Source: Xiphias gladius | Lineage: Eukaryota; Chordata; Actinopteri; Istiophoriformes; Xiphiidae | Reading direction: 5' to 3' | DNA length: 64,000 nt | Assembly: GCF_016859285.1 (NCBI RefSeq) | Contig: NC_053422.1 | Location: 13,380,501 to 13,444,500, forward strand | Part shown: positions 1 through 13,500 of the stretch, piece after piece | Position numbering within the stretch: position 1 is the stretch's first letter | Layout of the letters: each line of letters opens with the position of its first letter | Translations under genes and position numbers: made by a program | The notes under the pieces: generated by a model | Database searches by the model: none | The model's input: the letters and a program-made list of their open reading frames with translations, nothing else | Told to the model about the DNA's origin: nothing

Positions 1-1143
1 GAGTTTCAATTAGCTGCTGATATGCTGAAAATGCTACTATGGCAAAATGATGACACGTTTAATTAATTGCTCTGGTCACAAGAAAAGTCAGTCATGGACT
101 GAGCTTTTTACTGGCTGAGTTTTCAAAAGCCTTCCAGGCCTAAAGCACCTTTGCATCATTGTTGTTTTAAAATGACCATTAAAAAATCTCAACCCAGGAC
201 TGCTGCAACCTTCTAATATCCTCACCAACGTGTAGCCATATGTGGTTTAAATCGGCTGTTGGACAAATAATCTCTGTTTCTGGGTGCTCTTCAGTTCCAT
301 GAAGAATGATTAGCTTTGTCAACAATCTGTACAAATAGTAAAGTGCCAAGCAAACTTTCTAGATGAGACAATATATCTGAGATGATATATTTGAATACCA
401 AGTATAAAAGAGGATTAAGCTCTTGTGAATCAATCTGTAAGATCCTTTAGCGTCTTCACACCATTTTGTTGGTCACACTGCAAGTATTTCTTGTATTTCA
501 GTCACTTAAGTCATCTCTATGCAACCCCTGTAACACTTTGCCAAATAACTAAGAGACTACAAAATCAGATTCTCTCCTTGGAGATCAATAAATATCTGAA
601 TGAATATCTGAAGGCATGCATTCATGCACTGCCCCTTCCTGTGCAGCCCACTGGATATCAATACTTCCAACCTATTCAGATCATTCAGTGATCTATTAAG
701 CCCAATGACTAATTGGCTTAAACAATGGACCAAACTTGTAGAGGTCAAGACCTTCACCTGCTGGTCATGTTACCAATATTCAATACACACTGAACCCTAA
801 TGATTTCGTAAAAATATATCGATTTTTCTAAAAACTTTTCTGACACAATGCAACCTCCATCCTCATGATTAAACATGCATTGATGCACCTGCGTGTCACT
901 GTGTGTATGATTACACCAGTGTTTTGAGCGCTGCGTGTTTGTGTTTGTGGATTAAACTGCAGAGCTAACTTTAAATTAAAGTCACTGATGTGCGACAGCA
1001 CAGCAGACTCAGTAAACAACAATGATTAAAGGCAAAACCCTGAGCATATAAAACAATGTTTGTGTAACTTTGACTGAAATCATGCCAGTGTTTTCAGACT
1101 TCAGCCCCGCTTAGCCTCCCAGTCTTTAAGTTGGCATTGCATT

Positions 1144-1146
<3 letters not shown>
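1..1146. other. No recognisable gene
   Basis: I see no exon, RNA gene or clear mobile element here. The short open frames lack splice sites and any recognisable motif. If the tetraspanin-like exon to the right belongs to a live gene on the minus strand, this stretch would be its first intron. Confidence 0.5.
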
Positions 1147-1208
<62 letters not shown>

Positions 1209-1215
1209 GTGTGTT
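1147..1215. repeat. (GT)n microsatellite
   Basis: A nearly uninterrupted GT run of about 68 bases. It directly abuts the coding part of the tetraspanin-like fragment on the minus strand, where it reads as Thr-His repeats, so it marks the point where homology stops. Confidence 0.97.
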
Positions 1216-1416
1216 AATGTGAGTGCTTTTCCTCCTCTGTACCTCGGCCCTACGGAGCAGCTCTATCTTAAGGTAAACCCCCAGACAAAAGATGAAGACC
1301 CCGCACATCACTGCCAGCCAGGACAGCAGCCACAGGCCCTGGGCCAGATGCACCCGCCGCTGCTGGGTGAATTTCATCTTCAGCAGCATCTTCAGCGGCT
1401 CACTACCATACACCAA
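1216..1416 (-). pseudogene. Peripherin-2/ROM1-like tetraspanin, 5' fragment only
   Basis: The minus strand encodes a short cytoplasmic N-terminus (MLLKMKF), then an RVHLAQGLWLLSW start of the first transmembrane segment, and the membrane-exit motif LKIELLRR. This order matches the N-terminus of PRPH2 and ROM1, the photoreceptor disc-rim tetraspanins. The likely start is the ATG at 1387-1389; an in-frame ATG lies 27 bases upstream. Homology ends after about 50 residues, where a GAG/gtacag donor-like site (1238-1245) and then the GT repeat follow. In the family the first exon normally runs on to nearly 200 residues, including most of the large disc loop, and none of that is visible downstream. 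It may therefore be a decayed duplicate, a fragment cut by repeat expansion, or an assembly gap. Family assignment is fairly sure; the choice between prph2 and rom1 is open. ROM1 lies near GANAB in human, which fits this neighbourhood. Confidence 0.6.
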
Positions 1417-1429
1417 TCAACACAATGAC

Positions 1430-4400
1430 AGGAGGAAAGAGTAAGAGAAGGGGAGCAGGAGAGAAGAAGAAGTTCCGTGAATTCTGGTCAAAAATTGAGT
1501 GGATCCAGAGGTGGCCAGCTACATGTAGAAAAACAAACCGGACAGATGTCACCAGAGGGAGGGTTCAATGCTGCAGAATTGCAGTGGTCAATGCAGGCCT
1601 TGAACTTGTTGTTTGGTGAGTTATTAGCAGGTTGAGCTCATCTAAGTTGTTTCAGGTGGAGAGGATAAGCAGGTAGATCCCTTAGATGGTAAAGGGCACA
1701 GTCGACCTCAGAGTATAATCCAAAGCTTTCACTTGGATGCTGAAATTGTCCCAAAAGGATTCTTTATAATCCAATTCAGTATTGTAGAACCCGGGGAAAA
1801 TGTGAGAAAGCTGTTGATTAAAGAAGTAAGGAGGTAAAAATATTCCTTTTCCCAGAGATGACAGATTTTTCCCTCAAGTTGACTGGTCACTCCGCCGTAG
1901 CCCCCCCTTCAAGCTGAAGCCAACGGTTTCTTCCTCGTGACGTGATGTTGTCTTTTGACGGCGCCCCTCTGGGTCTGTGCATTTGCGGCGCCCCCCTAAA
2001 CCGTTGTACCCATGGTCGGAGGACACCGAGACTGGCCAAAGTCGAGAGTTTGGAGCCGTAATCCCCCGTACAGAGTACCTGGGATCCTATTAAAGTCCAG
2101 GGGCCAATTGGAAAGCAGGCCAGTGTCTGATCAGCAAACTTGTTCTGATAGACATGTAGTAACCTATGGGAAGGCCTGAAGGACTACTATGACAGGTGGA
2201 CTTACCTGAAAACCCCTCAGCACAGACTGGAGCACTATGGATGCCTCAGAGAGACAGAGAAAATACAGTATCATGACCGCTAACTGAGGCAAAGAATATC
2301 ATGAGATCTGAGAGTTTGGAACTAAATCTAGTTTACCTTCAGCCTCACTCAATGTTTGTATAATTAGGCAAAGATATAGTATGAGGTCAGAGGAAAGAGG
2401 TCTAAACCTGATGAAACAGGACCAACAGGACCAATACCTTGTTTTAACCTAAACCCAACTAACTAATCACTTCACTTTAACCCAACTCCATTCAAACTAA
2501 AGTTTGTTTGTGTCAAAGTTTAATTTTTTTTTTTTTAATGTCATTTTTTTTCTAGTATCTCTGCTTTGGTTTATGTCTTGACTATAAAACATTTAAGGAC
2601 TACTCCTTTAATGTAGCCCACATATCTACTGATTCATTTCTTGACTGAAATGAAGTTAATATTATCCCCAAAATGACCTTGGGGATTTTGCAGAGGTTGG
2701 TCAGACAGAGGCCAGTTCATGTAAAGTGAAAGTAAGACAATGGAGGGGAGAGTTCTGCTTGTATGGGATTGTGGATAGAGTGCAATAGGGAGAGAGGTTG
2801 GTGGGGTTGGATCAATAGGATTAAACTGTTATTATAATTATTTATGACAGCTTGAGTCAGAGCTATAGTTAGGTTGAGGCCAGTCTCATTCTACCAACAC
2901 ACCAAGCAGAAAAACAAAGACTCAACCCATAACCCCAGAAATGATCCATTAATGTTCTTTTACCACACTGCCATTAATCACATTAACAGTGGTGTGTTGA
3001 AATATCGAAATTGTTCATACTGACATAATTTGCAAATTTGTTTAGCCCTCTAGTGGCAGAGATGGAAATGTTGGTCTGTCCATCCACTATATTGATTGGG
3101 GAGAAATATCTTTTAACAATTATCAGCCATATTGCAAAGAAATTGGGTATAGTAATACAACCCCCCCAGAAGATAGTTCTTACTGATTTTGGAGATCCCA
3201 AACATTTAATTCTTGCACACTGAGAACAAATATCACATTTTTTGCCCAGTTAATGGTATATTAGGGCTTTGAGAAGGGTAACACTGTCTTTATGGAGTTT
3301 GTTATATAAAAAGAGAGAATATTCCTCGGGATGATGGAAGTTGACAAGATGACAGAGAGCAAGAAATAATGAATAATGAAAAGATGTCTGTAATCTGAGG
3401 TTTTTCATTGCATTAATTTAATATGACTTTATTTATTGGTGGAACAGCTGCAGTGGCACAGTTAAATATTCAATTGATGTAGACCAGCAGAATTCATAGC
3501 TGCTTAGTGCAGAGGGTACAGTGTACGCTGACGAGAGATGACGGCTTTACAGATTAAAATAACATTCATGTGTTTCTGTTGTACATTATCTAATCTACTT
3601 TGTCACAACTCCTACCTACAATGAATACTTTGAGTCTTAACTGTACATTTTGTACATTTTGGTTCTTCCTTCTAAAGCAGCTTAAAACATCTAACGTGAG
3701 CATCATGTTATTTCAGAAAGGTAGGGCTAGCATATTTTATGTATTATATATACACATACACAGAGAAAATAAATATTTACACACATGTCCGCATGTAGAG
3801 TAATATTAAACTTTACATTTTTATAACTCAAAATTATATTTCACATAAATCAGTTGATGATTTTGAAATTGTAATTTTGTATCAGTTTAAGAGCATTTTT
3901 CTTTGGTCTGTTCTAAAAAACTGCTGCCGATCTGCTTCCCAAAGTTCAAGAGTTAGTCTTCACAAACATCCAGCAAAAACATTAAAAATGAACAATGGTA
4001 AGGAAACACAAATGAGATTATTTCTGTGTAAAAATTTCACGAGGTAAATCAGCCTGACTGAATTATTACTAATAAAGGATTTTTTTTTTCTTTCTTCATT
4101 GATGCTGCCTCTTATGGTACATCAGGCTGCTGTTGAAAAATGACTATTGTGAACTCACTGAAGTGTGAGAAAAGAGAGTAAGAATGCTGTTCTGGATTTA
4201 AAACTTCAAAACCTTGTCTCTCATTGTACTAATCGGTCTAAAAGATCAACCGTGGCTAGTGAGCTCACTGCTGAAATGAAGAGGTGTTTCTACTCTCTTC
4301 GACACAGTGTCATCATTGACATTGTTTTGGTTTCATATCAATGTCAATGATGTCTATGATTGAAGATAATACTGGATGTGCTTTTCTTTTCATCTCGGGG

Positions 4401-4655
4401 GTTTTAAACACAGAGGGCATATTATGAATACTCACTATTGTCGATAGGGGCTCTGTAGTGCATGTCACAGGCAACACTGACATTATGCGATTAACATTGT
4501 GGAGCACGTACTAAAAGATGCATTATTACAAATACCACTAAAACGGAAAGACATTTTAAAGCATACGTTGAAATAGGTTGCTATAATGAAATGTATTCTA
4601 CCACTGCATGTTCAGTTTTTAAAGTATTTTGTCATTTAAATGCTGTATTGCAGGT
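1430..4655. other. Intergenic, no gene seen
   Basis: No convincing exon. The stretch around 1900-2080 is GC-richer than its flanks. TAATCC-like motifs (photoreceptor homeobox CRX/OTX core) occur near 1715, 1770 and 2060, upstream of the tetraspanin fragment; six-base matches are weak evidence. The rest is AT-rich sequence, with one CTCF-like motif described separately. Confidence 0.5.
3045..3056 (-). promoter_or_regulatory. CTCF-like core motif
   Basis: The minus strand reads CCACTAGAGGGC, which fits the vertebrate CTCF core (CCA-S-Y-AG-R-K-GGC) at every position. A motif match alone does not show occupancy. Confidence 0.35.
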
Positions 4656-4661
4656 TTTATT
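4656..4661 (-). terminator. Candidate poly(A) signal, coiled-coil gene
   Basis: TTTATT on the plus strand gives AATAAA on the minus strand, about 350 bases past the stop codon of the coiled-coil gene. It is the nearest canonical hexamer I noted; downstream elements were not evaluated. Confidence 0.4.
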
Positions 4662-5011
4662 GATGTAGTTGCTGCAAGTTTTTCCTTCCAGTGGAAATAT
4701 TGGTCTTTTTTGTGTCCTGTACCGTACCTCCAATTTTGGCAATTCTAATGTTACAGCATTACGAACAGAACTTTGTTCTCCTCTGTGGCTTCAGAATTCG
4801 TTTCAACGGCGTGTGGACAGCCTAAAAGTGGATTAAATACAGTAAAAGCCAAAACAAAAACCAAAAAGAAAAAAAAAAAATTCTCTCAGCCACAGCATGT
4901 TGGAGAAACAATGTCTGAATCAAACATCAGTGACATATATGAATAAATGTATATTTCAATGCAATGAGATGAGAATATACATTCATCCTGCCATGTTGTT
5001 GGACGAAATTT

Positions 5012-7484
5012 TCAGTCTGCCACTTTGCCTGTTTGTTCCGCTCCTCCCACCCATGCCTGCCTGTCCTGTGGCTCCGTTCCTTCACCCGCCTCCTTATGGG
5101 CCTGCAGCTGCTGCATGAAATCATCCAGGACCTGCTGGGCTGACATGGAGGTCACATCCACAACGTCCTGCTCCAAAAGCGTCACCTTTACCCCTCCCTT
5201 CTCAACGCAGCTGTCACCACCCACATGGGCCTGCTGGAGGTTTGGAGGGATGTCAGTGTGGTTAGTGCCCAGGGGACGCTGCTGTTGGCTTTGGGGATAG
5301 AGAGGTTGTGGTCTGGCAGCATAACTGGCAGCCATTTTCTTATAGATAGCAGTGCTGATGTCAGCTACAGAGAAAGGTGGGCTGTGGCTCAACTCATGTT
5401 GATTTGAGGGACAGGCTTCAGTTCCTGTTGTTGGCACCCCCTGTTTAAACGGCATGAAGGCAGTGACCCTCTGCGGACCTGCCTCAGATTTTGTCAACCA
5501 ATCATGTGCCGCTTTAACCATTTTAGGAGTGTAAGAGTGTGAGCTGTCTCCTTGTGGAGAAGTGGCAGAGTGGCAGATTGGAACAGAGGTTGTCAGAAAC
5601 TTCTGTATGGCCTCAGCCGAGTCAAAGTGCTTCTCTAGTAGATCCTTTATCAAGCATGGTACCTGAGGAAGAGACACAAAACACAAAGATTAACTCTGAA
5701 TTCAACCCATGCAAAACAAACAGAAGAAAGGTCTTTTTACTTTGCTGAAGGTATTCTGTAATGGATCTCCTCAAAAACTCACTCTCTTGTGACTGATTCA
5801 ACTGTTTTGAAATACTTGTTTGACCTATGGTGTAATTTCAGGGACGGAGCGCAACCTCTATTATAACTCTGGGCACAGGTCACATGGATGGAAATTTTGT
5901 CTTGCACATATGGTTGCTCTAGGTTGGTTCGCACCGTTTTATAGATTAACCATACATAAAGTGCTGCTGTTGGTTGAAAACTGCACTTCAGCTTCAGTAT
6001 AAGCTTGCATTACAAGAGAGACTGTCTGACTCCTTTAAAAAAGTTCCTGCCACCGAAGATCCACAATGACAGTGATTTCCCAAGATATTGTACAAAATAC
6101 TATGGGGTACTGCAGAAAATATCATAGGAAACATGTGAGGTAGATAATATTTCCTTAAAGTAGGTCTATTCTGCTGGCAAACATATTTAAATTGCTTTAC
6201 CCATCTTAATCTAGGTCTACAGTGCCTTATGTATAGGATCTGTGCAGCTACATTATGTAAAGAAAAAACCAACCCAAGTACAGGCTAATTAAAAAAATCT
6301 GATTTAGGATCAGATACTCAATATCAAATGACCACAAGTAAAAGAGAATGGAACCAGGACATGTATAGTTTTACTGAGCTCTTTGGCTTTCCAGTGTGAA
6401 ATGTTAATAACAAGTCACTTCAAAGAGAGTCTCTTGCCATGTCCCAAATTCCACAGTGCATACTGATTCTAAGCAAGTTCGAGTGTGGAGTGTGTTCACA
6501 CTAGAAAACTGAAAAAATAAAGTATATTCAAAGTAGAAAGCATGCTAAATCCAGTTGATTTTTGAGCGCGCTGTTGAAGCACGCTACTCTCCCACAGTGC
6601 AATGTAAAAAGGAAACGGAGCCGCTGCTCATAGCTGCGAAAAATAAATAAATTAATAAATAAATTAATAAATAAATTGTGGGTTGTGGTGAAATACCTCC
6701 CAAAAGAAAAAAAAAATTCTTGGTAAAAAAAAAAGCAAGTCTTAAATCTTCGTTAAGTGGCAGTAGCTTTCCAAAGTTGCAGTTTGACTGACATCCATTG
6801 TCACTCATTGTATAATTTTCTGTATAAAAAAATGGAAAACTATGTTGATATTTTTGTCTGCTAACTGTTAAATAGTATATTTTAACAATTAGTATGCAGT
6901 ACATTCTGTATAGAATTAGTATGCAGTAGGGGACACAGTGTCTGACTTTGGGTCCCCCTGACCACTTGGGCCACCCGGGCTCGTGTCCAGTAGGCACATT
7001 CAATCATTCATCGATGCTTTCACACACATTAGTAGAGAACGTTGATTTGATGGTGAATAGTACCTTATTATCTTGACTCGGGTGTGATAAGGCTCAAACT
7101 GAAATAAGGGGAGGAGCGGTGCAACAGCAGGCTTTGAACACGCATGCAATTGCAAATATACCTGACGTTATGAAGACAGGGACACCGGGTGATGTGGTTT
7201 CATAATATCAAATTTCAAATTTTGAAATGGCCCAGCTAAAAAAGGATTAAAGACTGATCCATCCCTATAATATATTTAGTGAAATTGTTTTCTTTCTGTC
7301 GACATGTACTGAATGTGGAAGTGTGCATGGATGTCCAGTAGATGGCACTGTACTCACATTAATGTTCTGCAGGGCAGCAATGGTCCTGTGGGTGTCCTCC
7401 AACTCAGAGCTCAGTTGGGACACACGATTTAGCAGGTACTTCCTTTCACTGCTCAGGCTTCCTGACTGCACGCGCGCACACACG

Positions 7485-7547
<63 letters not shown>

Positions 7548-10500
7548 CAAGACAGAGACACAGAGAACGAGGAAATTAGCATGAAAATAGCTCATGGGTT
7601 GTGAAGGCAGAGAGGCAGGTACAAGTGATATCCCCCTTTCATTCTGCCCCTGGCCTCCCCATCCCTATCCCCATGCGAGTTTTCTCACCGCTATATGAAG
7701 GTGTTCACCCAGCAGGTTATTTACCTGCTTGGTCCCAGTGTGGGTCTCCAGAAGGCTGTTACAACACAAAAAGGCAGAAAAGATGCCCATGAAACTTTGG
7801 ATTATTTGAATGAAATACCTTAGGGCATATTATTTCTATACCTTTCACTCTATACCCTCTACGTTATCTTTAAGTAGGGTTAAAGACAGACGTTTATTAG
7901 GGCGAGTGGCACAAACTCTCCTGATGAATTTGTAACAGCTGAAACCAAACTGGAGCCCAGTTTGAGGTGACCGTTCACTCCAGTTGCTCCAGTCTGTTGC
8001 AGAATGTGTGGTATGTGCCTGGTGGGCAGTGGCAGTTGTTTGGTGTTAAATACAGGACTGACAGGACAGAAGAGTCTGACTGGTGAGTGTGAAGGGAAAG
8101 AACAGATATTTGAATCTCCCTGTCTCTGTTGGTTGGGGTAAGTGGGTTACTGCAGAACCAAAACACCCACGGAAGAGCACAGGGGGAATGCGTGGCCAGT
8201 GCTGTTCATCCAATATGTTCCATGGATCAATTAATCTGTAGAAACTGTTATGTAAAGCCATTGGTTGACTTTTATTATCAGTGGCTCTGGAGTCAATATG
8301 TGGGCACGCATCACAGCAATACCCTCTGATATAGAGGCTTGTAATCTTCAATATCTATTTGTGCGTACAAGCCACAGGGTATAAACTATGTCAATCCATT
8401 ATGCATGTTGGAATTTGTTCAGTGTACAATTCCAAACCTTTTATATTTCTCCTTGACGTGACTGAGCTCATCCCTGGTCCTCTGCAACTCTGCCTCCAGG
8501 CTCTCAATGCAAACCACCGTCTGCAGCAGGTTTTGGTGAAGGTCTGCATTCTCCTCCTGCAGTGCCCTGAACATAGAGGGAGGGTGGGAAGTTTTGTCAC
8601 ACAAGTGTAGCCTTTTTGGATCCTTACCAACAGTTTGATTTGCTGTTTTAATATGTTACATAAATATATAGAGGGGGTGAAATCAATGCAGCCTTCTCTC
8701 ATGTGCCTCCATTTTATCAATGTATCCATTGTGCATGGTCAGACAGTTTTTCTTTGATTTTGGACTTTAAAAATCCATTGTAGATACACGCTTTCTGGGT
8801 GCCACATTTTATGTCATGGTGATAACAAACCGTATAGGCAAAATGACACCAATACCTCATGAAAAAAGGGCTTGGACTCTCAAACAAACACTACAAAGAT
8901 GGGTGCTACATATCCCAGCACTATCGTAGCTATAGAGCTATAGATGTCTCACAATCAGCACTAAAACATGTCATTTTTTAGCACAAAAAAAAAAAATCTA
9001 AGTCTGGAATAACTGCATTGATGGACATCGGCATTATGTATTACATATGGGGGGGTGATAAATAATATTTTTTGGTGTGAAAACTAAAATTTAGTTGTTT
9101 AAATGTTAAAAATCCTTTTTCTATTGGTGCTTATGTGATTTTGACCTACCGTATCACTAACAACATAGAGATGGTTATGTATATAAGTTCCATAACTCTT
9201 CGCCTCTTCCTGTTAAAACAGGAGTGGAGGGAGAGAAAATGCTCATCAATGAGATCAATAACCACTGACCCATCAAGAGATAGACAGAGAACAGAATGAG
9301 ACAAAGAGAAATGTAAGAAAAGCTGTGCTCGAAAGTGAATGTGACAGAAAAGTATGAAAGACGCTTACTGGAGATGGTCGGCATTACACAGCGTGTCCTA
9401 GAAAAAGAGCAAAAGAAAGATAAGAGAAAAGTGAATAATACTCATAAGATACAGGAGACATTAAGTCACTTAGGATATGATAGACGTGTAGCTGACTTTT
9501 CATACAGTGTAGTTTTAATTTTTTTTTTTTTTTTTAACATATTCCTTGAAGAGTAAAATGGATGACAGCTTCTTCTCCACTAATCCAGTATGATGTTGAA
9601 CACTCCCTAAGCATCCAGCCTTGTAGTCATTCTTCCATTTGAATTCCAGCGGACAACTTGCAAAACAATGAAGAACAAATCACTGTCTAAATATAACACG
9701 CACTGAAGATATTTAAGCATGCCCACTTGAGTTTTCCAACCCATTTAAAGGGATATGGGAAACATAAAACTAATTGTCTGAAAAAGTTGCTGATTTGAGT
9801 CTGTAAAATCTGCATAGAAATATAGTATAAGCACCATTAGCCATTCGGGATTGGTTCCAGGCTTGGTGCTATAGGTGAAAAATCACAGATATATAAAGAA
9901 CAGTAAACAGTAAGAATAAGGTCATCACATCCATCCATCTATCCATTTATTTTCTTCTATACACACTTATTAGTTTTTAGTGTTATGGGAGCAGGAGCCT
10001 GCCCCAGCATGCATTGTGTAAAAAGCAGACTACACCCAGAATGGGTTGCCACGCCATTACTGTGGACATGATGGGTGGAATAAGCTATTGAGTTATGGCA
10101 GTCCTGAGCCCGGAAATGGAGTCTACCAGAATCGATTAGTTCTGTCCAGCTACACTGTAGCCAGGATTTTCCCCTTTGTATGTGTGTGGTTATGCACTGC
10201 ATATTTATTTGTGCGTATGTGTGATTTCGCCGAACCATTACTTGACCAGACAAACTAAGTGAGACCACATACCTACACACCAGCAACACGGAAAAAGGCA
10301 ATGTTATGTAATGTTGTATGTGTTTATTAGTACACAAGTGTGTAAGTCTGAGCCGATTGTTACATAAGAGCAACGTGAAACTAGCTCTTATTCAACCCCC
10401 TCTCACATTTGGCATAGTGCTTGCTGCTAGTGCGACAGAGTTGCCTCGTATGATGTGTGCTGTTAACTCTCTCAGGCTACATAGTCGATTCATACAACAT

Positions 10501-13500
10501 GCAGTAGCTCAGGGCAGCGCTTTGAAAACAAACAATTTCACCACTTAAACTGATAAATCGGGTAGTTTCAAATAGAGTTTCCCCTAAAAGCACAGGACTC
10601 TCATCTGCTGCATTGCTGAAGAATGACTCAGCTTGCAATGCGTAGTTTGACACAACCCACACAGCCTGTGACTCAGCTGCAGTGCCTCCGCAACAGAGGA
10701 GCAATACTCCATTTGTTATGCTCTTCCAGTTCTTTCTATGCAGTGATAACTGTCCCTTCATTGCAGTGCTATAACAAGAGCATGACTCATGATAAGAGCA
10801 AAATAAATTATATAAAGAATATAGACATTATAGCGGTAAGAAATGTTAAATAGAGAGGTAGTGTTGCAGCACAGTTTTTAATGGTTTGTTCTTGGTTTTG
10901 GTTTATTTGCACTATTTGCATGTCTTGAAGCAATCATTTCTCTATTTCAAAGGATCTTAACAGGATTCGATTCATGTCTTTCTCACAAATGCCCCATTTG
11001 AAGGCAATTTGTGTCTTAATACTAATGCTTCTCTGTCATTTCGTTCACACTGATTGATTTTATTTGATAAATATCTTAAAATTAAAACATATAAAAACCT
11101 TCCTGTGACATTTTCCTGTGGCCATTAAGGATGGTGAATGGCAGTAGTTTTCAACCACGATGTTTCAACATAGACATGCTTTGATTTGTGTCTCCTGACT
11201 TTTCTAAACTGAAGTCGGGTATGTGTGCTGTACCAGTGACATTTCACTTTCATTTTCATGATCTGAGGCCTGAAACTTCCCTTCACTCCTGTCTTTCCTG
11301 TCTCATAGTATTGTGCCCTATTAAAAGGAGCAAAACCCAAAATTAAAGGAAAACTCACCCTGTGTTGTTTAGAGTGCCCCACATGCTGCGAATAGTGTCG
11401 ACCACTCTGCTCTGAACTGTGACTGGTAGCTGTGGAGGCTGTGTCTCTGGCCCTGGATGAATCAGATTTTGTGGACGAGGTCTCCGATCCGAGGCCTGCT
11501 GCTGCGCCCTGGGCTGAGGATGGAGGGGAGCTGGCGGTTCCTCGCTGCCCAGAGCCTGGTTGCACCTGCTGAGGTGGGTGCTGGTGGAAGTGCTGGCTTT
11601 GTGGACCGTGGGAGGCAGTGGGCTGCTGTTTGCGGTGGTGGCGTTGTTTGGGTTGGCTGGGCTCAGGGCTGGTGCTGGTGCCATCAGTAAGGTGTGGGCC
11701 ACTCCTGCCATATCTGTCTCCTGACACAGAGCCTACAGTGGGCAAGGGCCTCCTGTCTTTACAGCTGCTTCCATGGTGAGAATTGTGGCTGGCAGAGCGG
11801 GAGTGGTGACGAGGTGGGGGGCTACCATGGTGATTCTTAGCTACAAATGAGATCGGTTTGTCAGGATTGGAGCAGTCTGAGTGTTTCCGAGACCTGCTGC
11901 GAGCTGCTTTCTCCTGTCTGCTGTGCTGTTTCGGATGCTGCTCCCTCTCATCTCCTGAGAGCCCTCTGTGCTTCTTGGGTGGGAGCTGAGGTTTGACTGA
12001 GCTAGGTGTTTGAGGGGCTGAGACAGGTGTCTTCTCAGTAGTTTTATTGTTCACACCTAAGATGGTAAGGTCTGATGGACTTATAACCTGTTTTGTTATC
12101 TCATCCAGAAAGGCTGAAAATTGCAACTTTCCCTGGACAAAATTTGATCTGGCTCGCTCTATCTCAGCTTGAGTAACCCCTTTCCCTTTCTGTCCACTTG
12201 GATCTTGTCCTTCGGAAACTCTTGGCGACAGCACCTCCATCGACTTAACCTTGCGAATGTCAGTATGAGGCTCCTTGTTCTTGAGGATCCCTTTGCTCGG
12301 TAGCTGGCTGGAGGACACCGCTCTCTTGGGGCCCCTGGAGACCCCTAGCAGAATGTCCTCCTCACTAAAAGCCAAGCTACGGTTCAAACTAGCTGTCTTA
12401 TACAAAGGCCCGTAGTTCATATGTGGATCCCTGCATTGTTCGCCTCCTAGATCACTTTCATTACATTGCAGAAGGCCTTCTTCACTTCTGCTGTGACCTC
12501 GGTCAAGAGAAGAAAAACCACGCTTTCCCCTCTGCTGTGACCTTCCATGTGTCTCACTACAAACGCTGCCTTTATTTCCATGTTTGATTGTGGCAAAGAC
12601 AATGGGCTCACTGCTCTCGTCTTCCCGAAAACCTCTGCGCACATCTGAGATGTTGGAGCAAGACAGGGAATGCTGTGGCCACTCTGCATGACGAAGAGAG
12701 AAGGGACCGTTTGCGCTCGCCTCGGTGTACCAGGAGGAAGAAGAGGACGAAGAAGAGGAGGAGGAAAGGGAAGAGGAGGAGGCTCTAGAGAGAGTCACAG
12801 GGTTGTGCTGGTTATAAAGTATCTCTTCCGGTTGAAATTGCTGTGTTTGATGACGATGGTGGGCATCGTGGTGTGGGCTGTCATGGACATAGTGACCTCG
12901 ATGGTGGTGGCGGGGGTGCCCATGGCTTTCATCTGTATTTCTGTCCTCATCATCAAACATTCTACAACAAAGGATAAGAAAATAAAGGCAAAATGGGCAA
13001 AGGAAAATTGGCAACTTTAATGATGTATCTGCACCAATCAGTATATATGAATATAAATCCGGCAGAGTGCAATGAACCATCCTACCTGTGGGACTGAGGG
13101 TCTTGATGATGGTGAAAGTGATGATGATGATGGTGGTGGTGCTTCTGCGGCTTGATCTCGTCCGGGGCAGAGGGGCTGTGAACAGGCTTAAAAAACTTCT
13201 CCATCACCTGTCTCTTCCCTGGTGGTAGGCTGCGGATGCCGTCCTGGTTGGGTTGACAATACAAGGGGCACTGATGGTGGTCCGTGTTGGTATTTGGCTG
13301 TTTCCTCTGCGCTGGAGCTCTATTTTTTTTCTGACAAAATTTTTCTCTATAAAGCCATAATTTATCTGTTGATGTCAGCTACAAAGATCATCACTTCAGA
13401 CCAGGGAATAATCTACTGCGGTTCATGGCCATTCTGACCACAAAAATAGGTACAGAATGTGTTTTAACCTACTTGATAAAGAGTTCAGTCCTGACAAGTT

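Noticed and set aside
1425-1619. Plus-strand frame with FREFWSKIEWIQRW, faintly like the peripherin loop FRDWFEIQWISNRY
   Set aside because: It is on the opposite strand and upstream of the tetraspanin N-terminus, not collinear, and lacks the conserved cysteines; probably coincidence.
11457-11690. Plus-strand frame antisense to the coiled-coil gene
   Set aside because: It is the shadow of the large minus-strand exon 11359-12961, which is supported by phase-matched splice sites.
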